DNA from: Planctomycetota bacterium
Lineage (GTDB): Bacteria > Planctomycetota > UBA1135 > JADKAF01
Direction: 5' to 3'
Assembly: GCA_016719295.1 (NCBI GenBank)
Contig: JADKAF010000001.1
Location: 4,154,001 to 4,218,000 of the forward strand
Length of the DNA stretch: 64,000 nt
The first letter of the stretch is position 1. Each line of letters begins with the position of its first letter. Shown here one piece after another: positions 26,527-34,900 of the stretch. Below the pieces are notes generated by a model. That model was not told the origin of the DNA and did not search any database. It saw only the letters and a list, made by a program, of their open reading frames with translations. Position numbers and translations under genes: made by a program.

Positions 26527-27078
26527 ATGCAAGACGCCTCCTCCCTCGGCGATCCGCTGCCTTGGCAACCACGCGCGATCGGCACCATGAGCTCACCGCT
26601 GCGCGTGCATCACGACGCGCCGCGGCAGCCGCGCGGAAGCGGTGAGCTCCGGGGCGAGATCCACCTCTTGCAGGGCTTCCAGAACTGCGTGCACGACCTC
26701 GAGGGCTTCTCGCATCTCTGGGTACTCTGGCTCTGCCATCACACGCGCGGCTGGAACGCGAAGGTGATGCCGCCGCGCGATCAGAAGAAGCGCGGCCTCT
26801 TCGCGACACGCTCCCCCGCACGCCCGAATCCGATCGGCCTCTCCTGCGTGCGCTTGCTCCGCGTCGCCGGCCGCGCGCTCACGATCGGCGACCACGACAT
26901 CCTCGATGGCTCGCCGATCCTCGATCTGAAGCCCTACCTTCCCTACTGCGACAGCGTCCCCGACGCGCGCATCGGCTACGTCGCGGAGCTCGCCGAGGAG
27001 GCGGGGGATCATCGGACGTGGTGGGAGGAGAAGGGGGTCGAGCCCCCGCGGTTGTATCGCGAGCTTCCCGGCGAATAG
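26527..27078 (+). CDS. trmO: tRNA (N6-threonylcarbamoyladenosine37-N6) methyltransferase TrmO
   Basis: Adds a methyl group to t6A37 of tRNA-Thr using SAM. The 183-residue protein shows the TrmO (YaeB/VirR) signatures RAIGTMSSPLRVHHDAPRQP near the N-terminus, then LEGFSHLWVLWLCHHTRGW, the strongly conserved RPNPIGLSCVRLL, DILDGSPILDLKPYLPYCD, and AEEAGDHRTWWEE at the end. The start ATG 26527 keeps the conserved AIGT strand. From 26673 to two bases past the stop its sequence is almost identical to 28998-29404, part of a broken second copy downstream. Confidence 0.92.
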   Translation: MQDASSLGDPLPWQPRAIGTMSSPLRVHHDAPRQPRGSGELRGEIHLLQGFQNCVHDLEGFSHLWVLWLCHHTRGWNAKVMPPRDQKKRGLFATRSPARPNPIGLSCVRLLRVAGRALTIGDHDILDGSPILDLKPYLPYCDSVPDARIGYVAELAEEAGDHRTWWEEKGVEPPRLYRELPGE

Positions 27079-27080
27079 GC
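26673..27080 (+). repeat. Direct repeat of the trmO 3' end, copy A
   Basis: This 408-bp block matches 28998-29404 with about half a dozen substitutions and one missing C. Identity begins abruptly at GGGCTTCCAGAACTGC and ends just after the stop codon at TAGGC. Confidence 0.92.
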
Positions 27081-27131
27081 TTGTGGGCGACCATCGATGT
27101 TCGGACGACTCTCTCACTCCCGAGGGACGCG

Positions 27132-28805
27132 ATGATCTTCGAGAGCGAGTCTCAAGAGCTGGACCGCAAGTCACTGCGCATAGTCTCGGGCGCGAGCCAG
27201 GACTTCGTGGAGCTGGCACGCGACTGCGTGTGCTTCGCAAACAGCTCGGGAGGAACGATCCTCATCGGGATCGAAGATGACGCAGATGCCCCTCCGCCGA
27301 CCCAGCGCATCGAACCCGGCTTGCTCGACCGCATCCGAAAGCGCGTCGGCGAGCTGACGGTCAACGTGCAGGTACTGCCGGAGCTTCAGCGCCACGAGAA
27401 CGGCGGCGAGTGCATCGCGCTGTTCGTTTCTCGCGCGATCGGTGTTGCCTCGACGAGCGACGGGCGCTTCTTCCTGCGCACGGGCGATGCGTGCAGGCCT
27501 ATCGTCGGCGACGATGTCCTGCGACTCGCGAATGATCGTCCTTCGATGCCATGGGAGAGCATGACATCGTCTGGCGTGCCACGCTCACGAGCCGAAACTT
27601 CTAGGTGCACGCAGTTCGCCCGGAGCATCCGTCAATCCGATCGGGTCAAGCCGTCGGTGAAGGAGAAGTCCGACGACGAGCTGCTCATGCACTACGGCCT
27701 GTCTGATGGAGCGCTGCTGACGAATCTGGGCATTCTGCTGGTCGGTCATGCGGCAGATCGCGCGAAGCTCGGCAGCGCCCCGATCATCCAAGCAATCAAG
27801 TACGACGACCGCGGCGCGAAGATCGCGAAGTGGAGCTGGGATGACCATCGGATCTCGCCCATCGAGTTGATCGATGCGGTGTGGTCAGAGGTCCCGGACT
27901 TCCGGGAGAGCTACGAGCTTCCCGATGGCCTGTTCCGCACGAAGGTCCCGGCGTTCGAGGAGGCGGTCGTCCGAGAGCTCCTCGTCAACGCTCTCGTCCA
28001 TCGGCCCTACACGCAGCGCGGCGATATCTTCCTCAACTTGCATCCTGATCGCCTCGAGGTCGTGAATCCGGGTCGGCTCCCGATCGGCGTGACCCCGCGC
28101 AACATCCTGCACCAGAGCCGGCGACGGAACGATGGACTCGCGCGCGTCTTCCACGACCTGAAGTTGATGGAGCGCGAAGGCAGCGGGATCGACCTGGTGT
28201 TCGAACGATTGCTCGCGAGCGGCCGAGCTTCGCCGGAGGTGCGTGAAGGAGTCGACTCGGTGCATGTGACCGTGCCGCGTCGGGTCATCCAGCCCGGTGT
28301 GATCGGTCTGTTGCTTGAAGTCGATCAGCGCTTCTCCCTCACGCAACGCGAACGCATCGCGCTCTCCCTGCTCGCGCAGTCGGAGAGCCTCTCTGCTCTG
28401 GAGCTAGCGGAGCAGCTCGCACTCGACGAAGGCGCTGCGAGGCAAACTTGGCTTGGTCGGCTCCTGGACTGGGGACTCGTCGAGCAGTCGGGCCGCACGA
28501 AAGGCGTCCGCTATTTCGTGCCACCTCGTCTCCTGCGCGCTGCGGGACTGGATCGGAAGACGACGTTGGCTCGAGTTCCGCCTCACCGTCTGCGCGCGCT
28601 CCTGATCGAGGATCTGGCGCAGTTCCCCGACTCGTCGGCCTCCGACATCCACCGGCGAGTCGGATCCGAGATCCCGATGCGCACCTTCCGGCGAGCCCTC
28701 GACAGCCTCGTGGTTGCCGGAGCCGTTGCAGCCATCGGGAAGACGCGTTGGCGCCGGTATCGGCTGGCCGACACTATCGGCCACGAGGAGAAGGCTGGCC
28801 GATAG
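27132..28805 (+). CDS. AlbA_2 (Schlafen-like) / HATPase_c_4 protein with winged-helix tail
   Basis: A 557-residue cytoplasmic protein. The AlbA_2 domain (about 1-135) begins ESESQELDRKSLRIVSGASQ and contains VCFANSSGGTILIGIEDD. The ATPase-like HATPase_c_4 domain (about 270-410) has VVRELLVNALVHRPYTQRG, LEVVNPGRLPIG and LMEREGSGIDLVFE. Two helix-turn-helix segments follow (about 425-480 and 500-550). It is distantly related to the protein at 17301-18773. Codon use seems less GC-biased than in neighbouring genes. It sits exactly between an intact trmO and its broken partial copy, which points to acquisition by recombination at trmO. GAGGGA precedes the ATG. Confidence 0.9.
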   Translation: MIFESESQELDRKSLRIVSGASQDFVELARDCVCFANSSGGTILIGIEDDADAPPPTQRIEPGLLDRIRKRVGELTVNVQVLPELQRHENGGECIALFVSRAIGVASTSDGRFFLRTGDACRPIVGDDVLRLANDRPSMPWESMTSSGVPRSRAETSRCTQFARSIRQSDRVKPSVKEKSDDELLMHYGLSDGALLTNLGILLVGHAADRAKLGSAPIIQAIKYDDRGAKIAKWSWDDHRISPIELIDAVWSEVPDFRESYELPDGLFRTKVPAFEEAVVRELLVNALVHRPYTQRGDIFLNLHPDRLEVVNPGRLPIGVTPRNILHQSRRRNDGLARVFHDLKLMEREGSGIDLVFERLLASGRASPEVREGVDSVHVTVPRRVIQPGVIGLLLEVDQRFSLTQRERIALSLLAQSESLSALELAEQLALDEGAARQTWLGRLLDWGLVEQSGRTKGVRYFVPPRLLRAAGLDRKTTLARVPPHRLRALLIEDLAQFPDSSASDIHRRVGSEIPMRTFRRALDSLVVAGAVAAIGKTRWRRYRLADTIGHEEKAGR

Positions 28806-28880
28806 AACCTGAGCGGCAACGACCGAAGTCCTTGGCTCTACGGGACCTGCGTATCGGCCAACGGGCGCGTTTGGCCGATA
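28757..28880. repeat. Cluster of TATCGGCCA / TGGCCGATA motifs
   Basis: The motif occurs at the end of the AlbA_2 gene (TATCGGCTGGCC near 28758, CTATCGGCCAC near 28774, TGGCCGATAG near 28797) and as a perfect inverted repeat TATCGGCCAA (28852-28861) and TTGGCCGATA (28871-28880) with a 9-base gap. A shorter GTGGCCGAGAG follows at 28894. It could be a binding site, a terminator or a recombination-associated repeat. Confidence 0.6.
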
Positions 28881-28893
28881 GAAGGGCACCAGA

Positions 28894-29402
28894 GTGGCCG
28901 AGAGAGATGTCCATCCGGACACCACAAGAAGCCCTCTCATCGCAGCGCGGCAACCGCGAGAACTGGGCGAGCTCACGGGTGAGTTCCAGGTCCGGTGGGG
29001 CTTCCAGAACTGCGTGCACGACCTCGAGGGCTTCTCGCATCTCTGGGTACTCTGGCTCTGCCATCACACGCGCGGCTGGAACGCGAAGGTGATGCCGCCG
29101 CGCGATCAGAAGAAGCGCGGACTCTTCGCGACACGCTCCCCGCACGCCCGAATCCGATCGGCCTCTCCTGCGTGCGCTTGCTCCGCGTCGCCGGCCGCGC
29201 GCTCACGATCGGCGACCACGACATCCTCGATGGCTCGCCGATCCTCGATCTGAAGCCCTACCTGCCCTACTGCGACAGCGTCCCCGACGCGCGCATCGGC
29301 TACGTCGCGGAGCTCGCCGAGGAGGCGGGGGATCATCGGACGTGGTGGGAGGAGAAGGGGGTCGAGCCCCCGCGGTTGTATCGCGAGCCACCCGGCGGAT
29401 AG
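28894..29402 (+). pseudogene. trmO: Broken second trmO (diverged 5' part, near-identical 3' part, frameshift)
   Basis: The reading frame from about 28894 gives RSPLIAARQPRELGELTGEF, which aligns with the trmO segment SSPLRVHHDAPRQPRGSGELRGEI but is clearly different, and then switches at 28998 to sequence almost identical with trmO at 26673. One C is missing in the run at 29137-29141 (CCCC versus CCCCC), which shifts the frame; downstream the TrmO sequence resumes as RPNPIGLSCVRLL and runs to the stop at 29402. The conserved AIGT N-terminal strand is absent. It is therefore a truncated and frameshifted copy, unless the missing base is a sequence error. Confidence 0.85.
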
Positions 29403-29404
29403 GC
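28998..29404 (+). repeat. Direct repeat of the trmO 3' end, copy B
   Basis: Partner of 26673-27080; the copies lie 2325 bp apart with the AlbA_2 gene between them. Confidence 0.92.
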
Positions 29405-29456
29405 TCGCTGACGACTCAGCGAAGCTGGACGGCCCCCTCGATCCCCGGGGAACGAC

Positions 29457-30509
29457 ATGCTGCATGCTCCATCGCAGCGCCGCGATCTCCGCTCGTGGCT
29501 CGCCCTGCTCTTCTCGTTTCTGGCCCTGAACCTCAGCGCCACTGCAGCGCGAGCCGCTCGAGCCGAGGTCGATCGCATCTATCCGACGCGCGTAGCCCAT
29601 GGTCAACCGATCACGATCGAAGGCCGTGGTTTCCAGCGCAGCAGCTCGTTCAGCCTGGTCTCGCTCAGCACCGGAGTCGAGCACCCGTTGCGCGTCGAGT
29701 CGTTCCATCGTCGACAGATCATCGCGTGCTTCGACCTGCGAGCCGATCGCTACGCACTGCGGATCCGCTCGCGATCCGGTCGACTCACCAGGGGCCCCGA
29801 GCTCTCCGTCGAAGCGCCGACGGCGCATACGATCGCTCCGCACGAAGCGATGGTCGGGTGCCCCATCACGATCAGCGGCGAGTACTTCGGAGCGAGTCCA
29901 GGATCGGTACTGCTGGAAGCGCTAACAGGGGGTGCCCTTATCCCGTGTAGGGTACAGAGCTGGAGTGCGAGCACCCTCCTGCTCACCATCCCGGAGGTCC
30001 CGTTCGGGGAGTATCGCGTCTACGTTGAGAACCCCGCGGGAAGAGGGGCCAGCTCGAACCTGCGCATTCACAGCCGCCCGCCCTGCACCGATGCTCTCCT
30101 CTGGCAAGACCTCGGCGGCGTGAGCTACTTCTCCGACCCCGGGACTGGCTTCATCTCCACGGACTGCTACTCCAGCTACCGGATCCAGGGCAACTTCCAT
30201 CGGACGCCGTTCCCGAATCACCGCATCACCATCAGCTTCACTTGCGATCTCCGCCAAGCACGGTTTCCGGTCAACGTCGCGAGTGGTCCAGGGGAAGCCT
30301 CCGTGATCTATGAACAGGAATCCGCCGTCTGGATCGGAATGAGCGGAGACCCCGGCTTCTCGGTCGTGCTGCTCGGGGTCGTAGGTGATGACCTTCAGGG
30401 AACCGCGAGCGGGATCCTCTTGCCGCTGGGATGGGGTCCCTCGCCCAACCCCCATCCGATCCAGCTATCCGGTCTGCGCTTCGAAGCTTGCGTCGGCACT
30501 CTTCGCTGA
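29457..30509 (+). CDS. Secreted protein with two IPT/TIG domains
   Basis: A 350-residue exported protein. After an N-terminal signal segment (about 10-33, WLALLFSFLALNLSATAARA) come two Ig-like IPT/TIG domains: one at about 37-115 (VDRIYPTRVAHGQPITIEGRG) and one at about 120-205 (MVGCPITISGEYFG, ending VYVENPAGRGASSNLRI). The last 145 residues, from PPCTDALLWQDLGG, are of unknown type with several cysteines. TIG domains occur in surface adhesion proteins and polysaccharide-active enzymes. The gene lies 54 bp past the broken trmO and ends 2 bp from the converging SGNH esterase gene. Confidence 0.85.
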   Translation: MLHAPSQRRDLRSWLALLFSFLALNLSATAARAARAEVDRIYPTRVAHGQPITIEGRGFQRSSSFSLVSLSTGVEHPLRVESFHRRQIIACFDLRADRYALRIRSRSGRLTRGPELSVEAPTAHTIAPHEAMVGCPITISGEYFGASPGSVLLEALTGGALIPCRVQSWSASTLLLTIPEVPFGEYRVYVENPAGRGASSNLRIHSRPPCTDALLWQDLGGVSYFSDPGTGFISTDCYSSYRIQGNFHRTPFPNHRITISFTCDLRQARFPVNVASGPGEASVIYEQESAVWIGMSGDPGFSVVLLGVVGDDLQGTASGILLPLGWGPSPNPHPIQLSGLRFEACVGTLR

Positions 30510-30511
30510 GC

Positions 30512-31612
30512 TCAACCGACGATCAGAGGGCGAAGCACCGAGGCAACCGCTGTCGCCTGCCGCAACATCCCGAGATCGTTCGGATGGCTGCCGTCGGTCG
30601 TGCCCTCGTCGTCGCGCCCGAGCAGCTCGTCCCCGGCGAGATAGTGCAGCGCGGGAACGCCTTCGCGCTGCAGCGCCTCGAACGCCGCGCGCAGCGCTTG
30701 GCGACGCCGCGCGTGCGCGCGAGCGCGCTCTTCGAGCAGCCACGCGTTGGCGAAGCTGCGATCCTCGACGAGCAGGATCGGCGTCGTCGCATGCCGCTCG
30801 CGGAGCTGCTTCACCAGCGGTGCGGTTCGCTCGGCCACCAGCTCCGGCGTCATGTTCGGCAGGCAGTCGAGGACGAACGCCGCGGGATCGAGCGTCGCGA
30901 GGAAGCGCCCCACCTCGAGCTCCATGCGGCCGTTGCCCGAGAAGCCCAGGTTCACCACCTCGCGCGCGAGCTGGCGGCCGAGGATCGCGGTCCACGCCAT
31001 CCCCGGGCGTGAGGCGCAGGCACCATGCGCGATCGAGGTGCCGTAGATCGCGATCGGCTTCGCGCTCGGCGGCGGTAGCTCCTCGAGCTCAGCCCCTGCG
31101 GGCACGCCCAGCTCCAGCTTCTCGACGCCGTTGTAGAGCGGCAGATAGAGCAGCCACTCGCGCCGCGCCGCCGAGAGTCCTTGCACGAGCCGCGCGCTCA
31201 CGTCGCGCGCGCTCGGCCTCGTCACCTCCACCCAATGCCACGCGCCATCGGCCGCCTTGCCGTAGAGATCGACGCCGCTGACGCCGGTCGCGGGCATGTG
31301 CGGCATCGCGAGCGAATCGCTGTTCAGGCGATAGCGCACGTGCAGCTCGCTCGCCTCCGTCGCGAAGCGCGCCGCGATCCCCGCGCTGTCGCGCGAGAGC
31401 TCCCAGACCTCCTTCCGCACGACGCCTTCGGCCGCGGCCGGCAAGCGATCGTAGGGCGCGCTGCGCTCCGCGAAGGCGCGTCCCTCGAGGCGCCAGCTCG
31501 CCAGGTCGGTCCATTCGAGCTCGCTGGCGCGCGAGCGGGCGCGCAAGGAGAGCGGGGTCAGCAAGGCGGCGGAGCTGGCGGCGAGGAAGGAGCGGCGAGT
31601 GAGGTGCGGCAT
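30512..31612 (-). CDS. TAT-exported SGNH hydrolase with GxDLY N-terminal domain
   Basis: A 366-residue exported esterase. ATG 31612 was chosen since it begins a twin-arginine signal, LTRRSFLAASSAALL. An N-terminal beta domain (about 30-170) contains TGVSGVDLYGKAADG, the GxDLY motif of the family found before SGNH_hydro-type lipases. The catalytic SGNH domain (about 180-366) shows block I AIYGTSIAHGACAS with the nucleophile Ser, block II NLGFSGNG and block V GSHPNDLGM with the His. These enzymes remove acyl groups from polysaccharides or lipids outside the cytoplasm; the substrate here is unknown. Confidence 0.9.
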   Translation of the reverse strand: MPHLTRRSFLAASSAALLTPLSLRARSRASELEWTDLASWRLEGRAFAERSAPYDRLPAAAEGVVRKEVWELSRDSAGIAARFATEASELHVRYRLNSDSLAMPHMPATGVSGVDLYGKAADGAWHWVEVTRPSARDVSARLVQGLSAARREWLLYLPLYNGVEKLELGVPAGAELEELPPPSAKPIAIYGTSIAHGACASRPGMAWTAILGRQLAREVVNLGFSGNGRMELEVGRFLATLDPAAFVLDCLPNMTPELVAERTAPLVKQLRERHATTPILLVEDRSFANAWLLEERARAHARRRQALRAAFEALQREGVPALHYLAGDELLGRDDEGTTDGSHPNDLGMLRQATAVASVLRPLIVG

Positions 31613-31940
31613 GCGCGCATCGTAGGTCGTCCCCACACGTCATGCACGCGATGGAATGCGGTGCCACGATCGGCCGCTCTTCCAACTCCAGACAGGTCGC
31701 GGACTGGGAAATCGCTAAGCCAGCTCCTCCTCCGCTCAGCTTTCGGCCGGCGCGTCCCGGGCCGCGCACGCACACGAACCCTCCGCGACGAACTCGCCCT
31801 TGCTCCGCGGCCACACCGGCCGCCAATCGCGGCTCGAGTTGCCCGACAGCTCGGTCGACTCGATCCGCAGAAAGGCGCTCGCTTGCCGAAGTGACCGTGG
31901 CGTTGAATATCGGCCGCTCCACCCATCACCGCAGCTCGCG
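31613..31940. other. Divergent intergenic region, SGNH esterase / kinase
   Basis: 328 bp between two divergent genes. No coding sequence, RNA gene or strong repeat was recognised. The words ATCGGCCGCTC appear near 31670 and again near 31914, the latter 25 bp before the kinase start, and could be a shared regulatory element; this is speculative. Confidence 0.5.
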
Positions 31941-34900
31941 ATGAACCAGCCGAAGCCCACCAACGACCCGGACTCCAAGGACCAGCTCGACCAGATGCTG
32001 CGCGACAGCGCGCACAGCGACGGGATCAGCCGGCTGATCGAGAGGCTCGGTGGCAAGCTGCCGATCGTCGATCTGCAGCCGACCGCCGACAGCGGCGAAG
32101 GTGTGCCGCTAGCGACCTCGCCGGAGCATGGCGAGGCGGCCGGACAACACCGCGGCAACCTCCGTGTGCTGGGCGAGATCGCGCGCGGCGGTATGGGCGT
32201 CGTGCTGCGCGGCCAAGAGCTCGATCTACGCCGCGAAGTCGCGATCAAGGTGCTGCAGCAGCGGTTCGCAAATCAGCCGGACGTGCTGGCGCGCTTCGTC
32301 GAGGAAGCGCAGATCGGTGGCCAGCTTCAGCATCCTGGCATCGTGCCGGTCTACGAGATCGGCGTGCTCGCCGATCAGCGTCCGTTCTTCACGATGAAGC
32401 TGGTGAAGGGCAAGACGCTGGCGGCCCTCCTCGCCGAACGAACGGACACCGCGGCGGGCCTCCGCCAGCTCCTCGATATCTTCCAAGCCGTCTGCTTGAC
32501 GATCGCCTACGCCCACAGCCGCAAGGTCATCCATCGCGACCTGAAGCCCGAGAACGTGATGGTCGGAGCCTTCGGCGAGGTGCAGGTCGTCGACTGGGGC
32601 CTGGCCAAGGTGATGCAACGGCAAGAAGACGCGGCGGCAACAGCGTCGCCCTCGAGCGGGTCGCAGGCCTCGTTCGTCAAGACGCTGCGCGCCGAACCCG
32701 GCTCCGCGGGCGCTTCCCAGATCGGCTCCGTGCTCGGCACGCCGGCCTACATGCCGCCCGAGCAAGCGCGCGGCATGGTCGACGATCTCGACGAACGCGG
32801 CGATGTGTTCTCGCTCGGGGCGATCCTCTGCGAGCTGCTCACGGGCATGCCGCCCTACGGCCGCGACTTCGCCATCGCGATCGAACGAGCTGCGCGCGGC
32901 GACGTTCGCGAAGCGCTTCAGCGTCTCGACGGCTGCAGTGCCGACGCTCCCTTGATCCAGCTCTGCAAGCAGTGCCTCGCGCCCGCCCCAACCGCGCGTC
33001 CCGCGGATGCCGGTGTCTTGGCGCGCGCCTTGCGTGAGTACTTCTCGACCGTCGAGCAACGCGCGCTCGATGCACGGCTCGCAGCGGTCGCGGCAACGAC
33101 TCGAGCCGAAGCCGCCCACCGCACGCGCAATCTGACCGTAGCGCTCGCTCTCGCCGTCTTGCTCGCGATGGCCATCGGCGGTGGCAGCTACCTATGGCTG
33201 CGAACCGAGCGCGAGCAGCGCTTGGAAGCCGGCGTCGAACGCGCCAATGCGGCGCTCGCGGAAGCGATGCTGCTGCGCGGCCAGCAGCGCTGGCCCGAGG
33301 CGGCGGCGGCAGCGCGACGCGCTGCCGATCTCGTGCCGGACGATGCGCCGCTCCCGTTCGCCACCTCCGTTCGCCAGGAGCTAGCAGACCTCGAGGCGCG
33401 CGCGCGTGCCGAGCGCGACGCCGCGAACCTCGCCACGGACAACGAACGGCTCCTGCGGTCGCTGCGCACGATCGCCGAGCCCGACGGCGGCAAGTATGCG
33501 CCGACCGACTGGGCGCGTGTCGATCAGCAGTTCGCTGCGGCGTTCGCGGCCCACGGTCTGACCGTCGACAGCTCTACGGCAACGGCGCTCGCGCCGCTCG
33601 CCGCGCGCGGCATCGGCGAGCCGCTGGCGCAGAGCCTGGTCGAATGGGCCGCGGTGCGTCGCGCGAGAGCCGATGCCGATGGCGCGGAGCTCCTGCTGCG
33701 CATCGCGATGGGGCTGGACCCGGATCCCGAACGAACGGCGCTCCGCAGCGCGGTGATCGCAGGCAATGCGGACGCAGTCGTCGCGCTCGCGAAGTCGCCT
33801 TCCGCCATCGACCAATCGGCGGCGACGCTCATCGAGATGGTGCGGGCTCTCCGGGCGGTTCGGCGCTCCGCCGAGGCCATCGAAGTCCAGCTCGCCGCTT
33901 GCCTGAGGCATCCGAACGATGCGCTGCTCGCGATGGAAGTGGCCTCCACGCTCAACCAAGCTCAGCGAGCGCAGGAGGCGGCGCGCCTGTTGCAGAGCGC
34001 TCTCGCCGTGCGCCCCGATAGCGTGGTGATCCGTCGTTCGCTGGCCGTCACGCTCGAGCTCCAGCTACGCGAGATCATCCTGGCCGAACAGTTCGTGCGC
34101 GAATCGCTGCGCCACCATCCGGACGACGCCTATCTGCACCTACGGCTCGGCTTCTGTCTGCTCGCGAAGGAACGCGATGACGGGGGCGAGATTCCGTTCA
34201 CGCGGCAGCCGGATACGCCCCTCAAGATCGAAGCCCTGGCGGAGCTGAACACGGCGATCCGCCTCTCTCCGCACGCCGATTACCTGCAGGTGCTGGGCAA
34301 CACGCTGCTCGATCTCGGCCGCTTCGCCGAGGCGGAAGAGTCCGCGCGCAGAGGCCTCGCTCTGGCGGAGCGACAGAACACCGATGCGGAAGTCCGCGCG
34401 CACTTGCACCGCAATCTCGGCATCGCCCTCCATCGGCAGGGAGATCTCGAAGGCGCGGTGCGGGAGCTGCGCCTCGCCGTGGAGCTGCAGCCGGAGGACG
34501 CCTACATGGTGTGTACCTTGGCGGTGCTGCAGGTCTCGTTGGACAAGGCCGCTAGCGTGGCCGCGGTTCGCGCCTACCTCGAGAAGCATCCGACCTCGAG
34601 CTTCGCGCATTCGGTGCTCTCCGGGTTTCTAGCGGAGGACGGGGAGAAGGAAGAGGCGCTGGCCGAAGCTCAGCGCGCTGTCGAGCTCGAACCTGAGAAT
34701 ACGACGTATCGGACAGCGTTGATCGCCATGGCGTGGAGACTCGGTTCCAACGACCTCGCGCTCGCTGCCTGCGAGCAAGCACTGCGCGAGCACCCGGGCA
34801 CGTGGGAGCTCTGGGATCTGCTGTGCCGCTTGCTGAAGGAGACGGGCCGCGCCGAGGAGCTGCGCGTGCGACTCGAGGCGGTGGTGCGCCGCGATCCGAA

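Noticed and set aside
28894..29253. A separate intact small protein
   Set aside because: Its middle is TrmO sequence that shifts frame at a C run and then turns into Ser/Ala/Arg nonsense, so it is a broken trmO copy.
31800..31940. Upstream extension of the kinase gene by 47 codons
   Set aside because: The extension is Arg/Ser-rich and unlike family N-termini; MNQPKPTNDPDSKDQLDQML is a normal acidic, soluble start.
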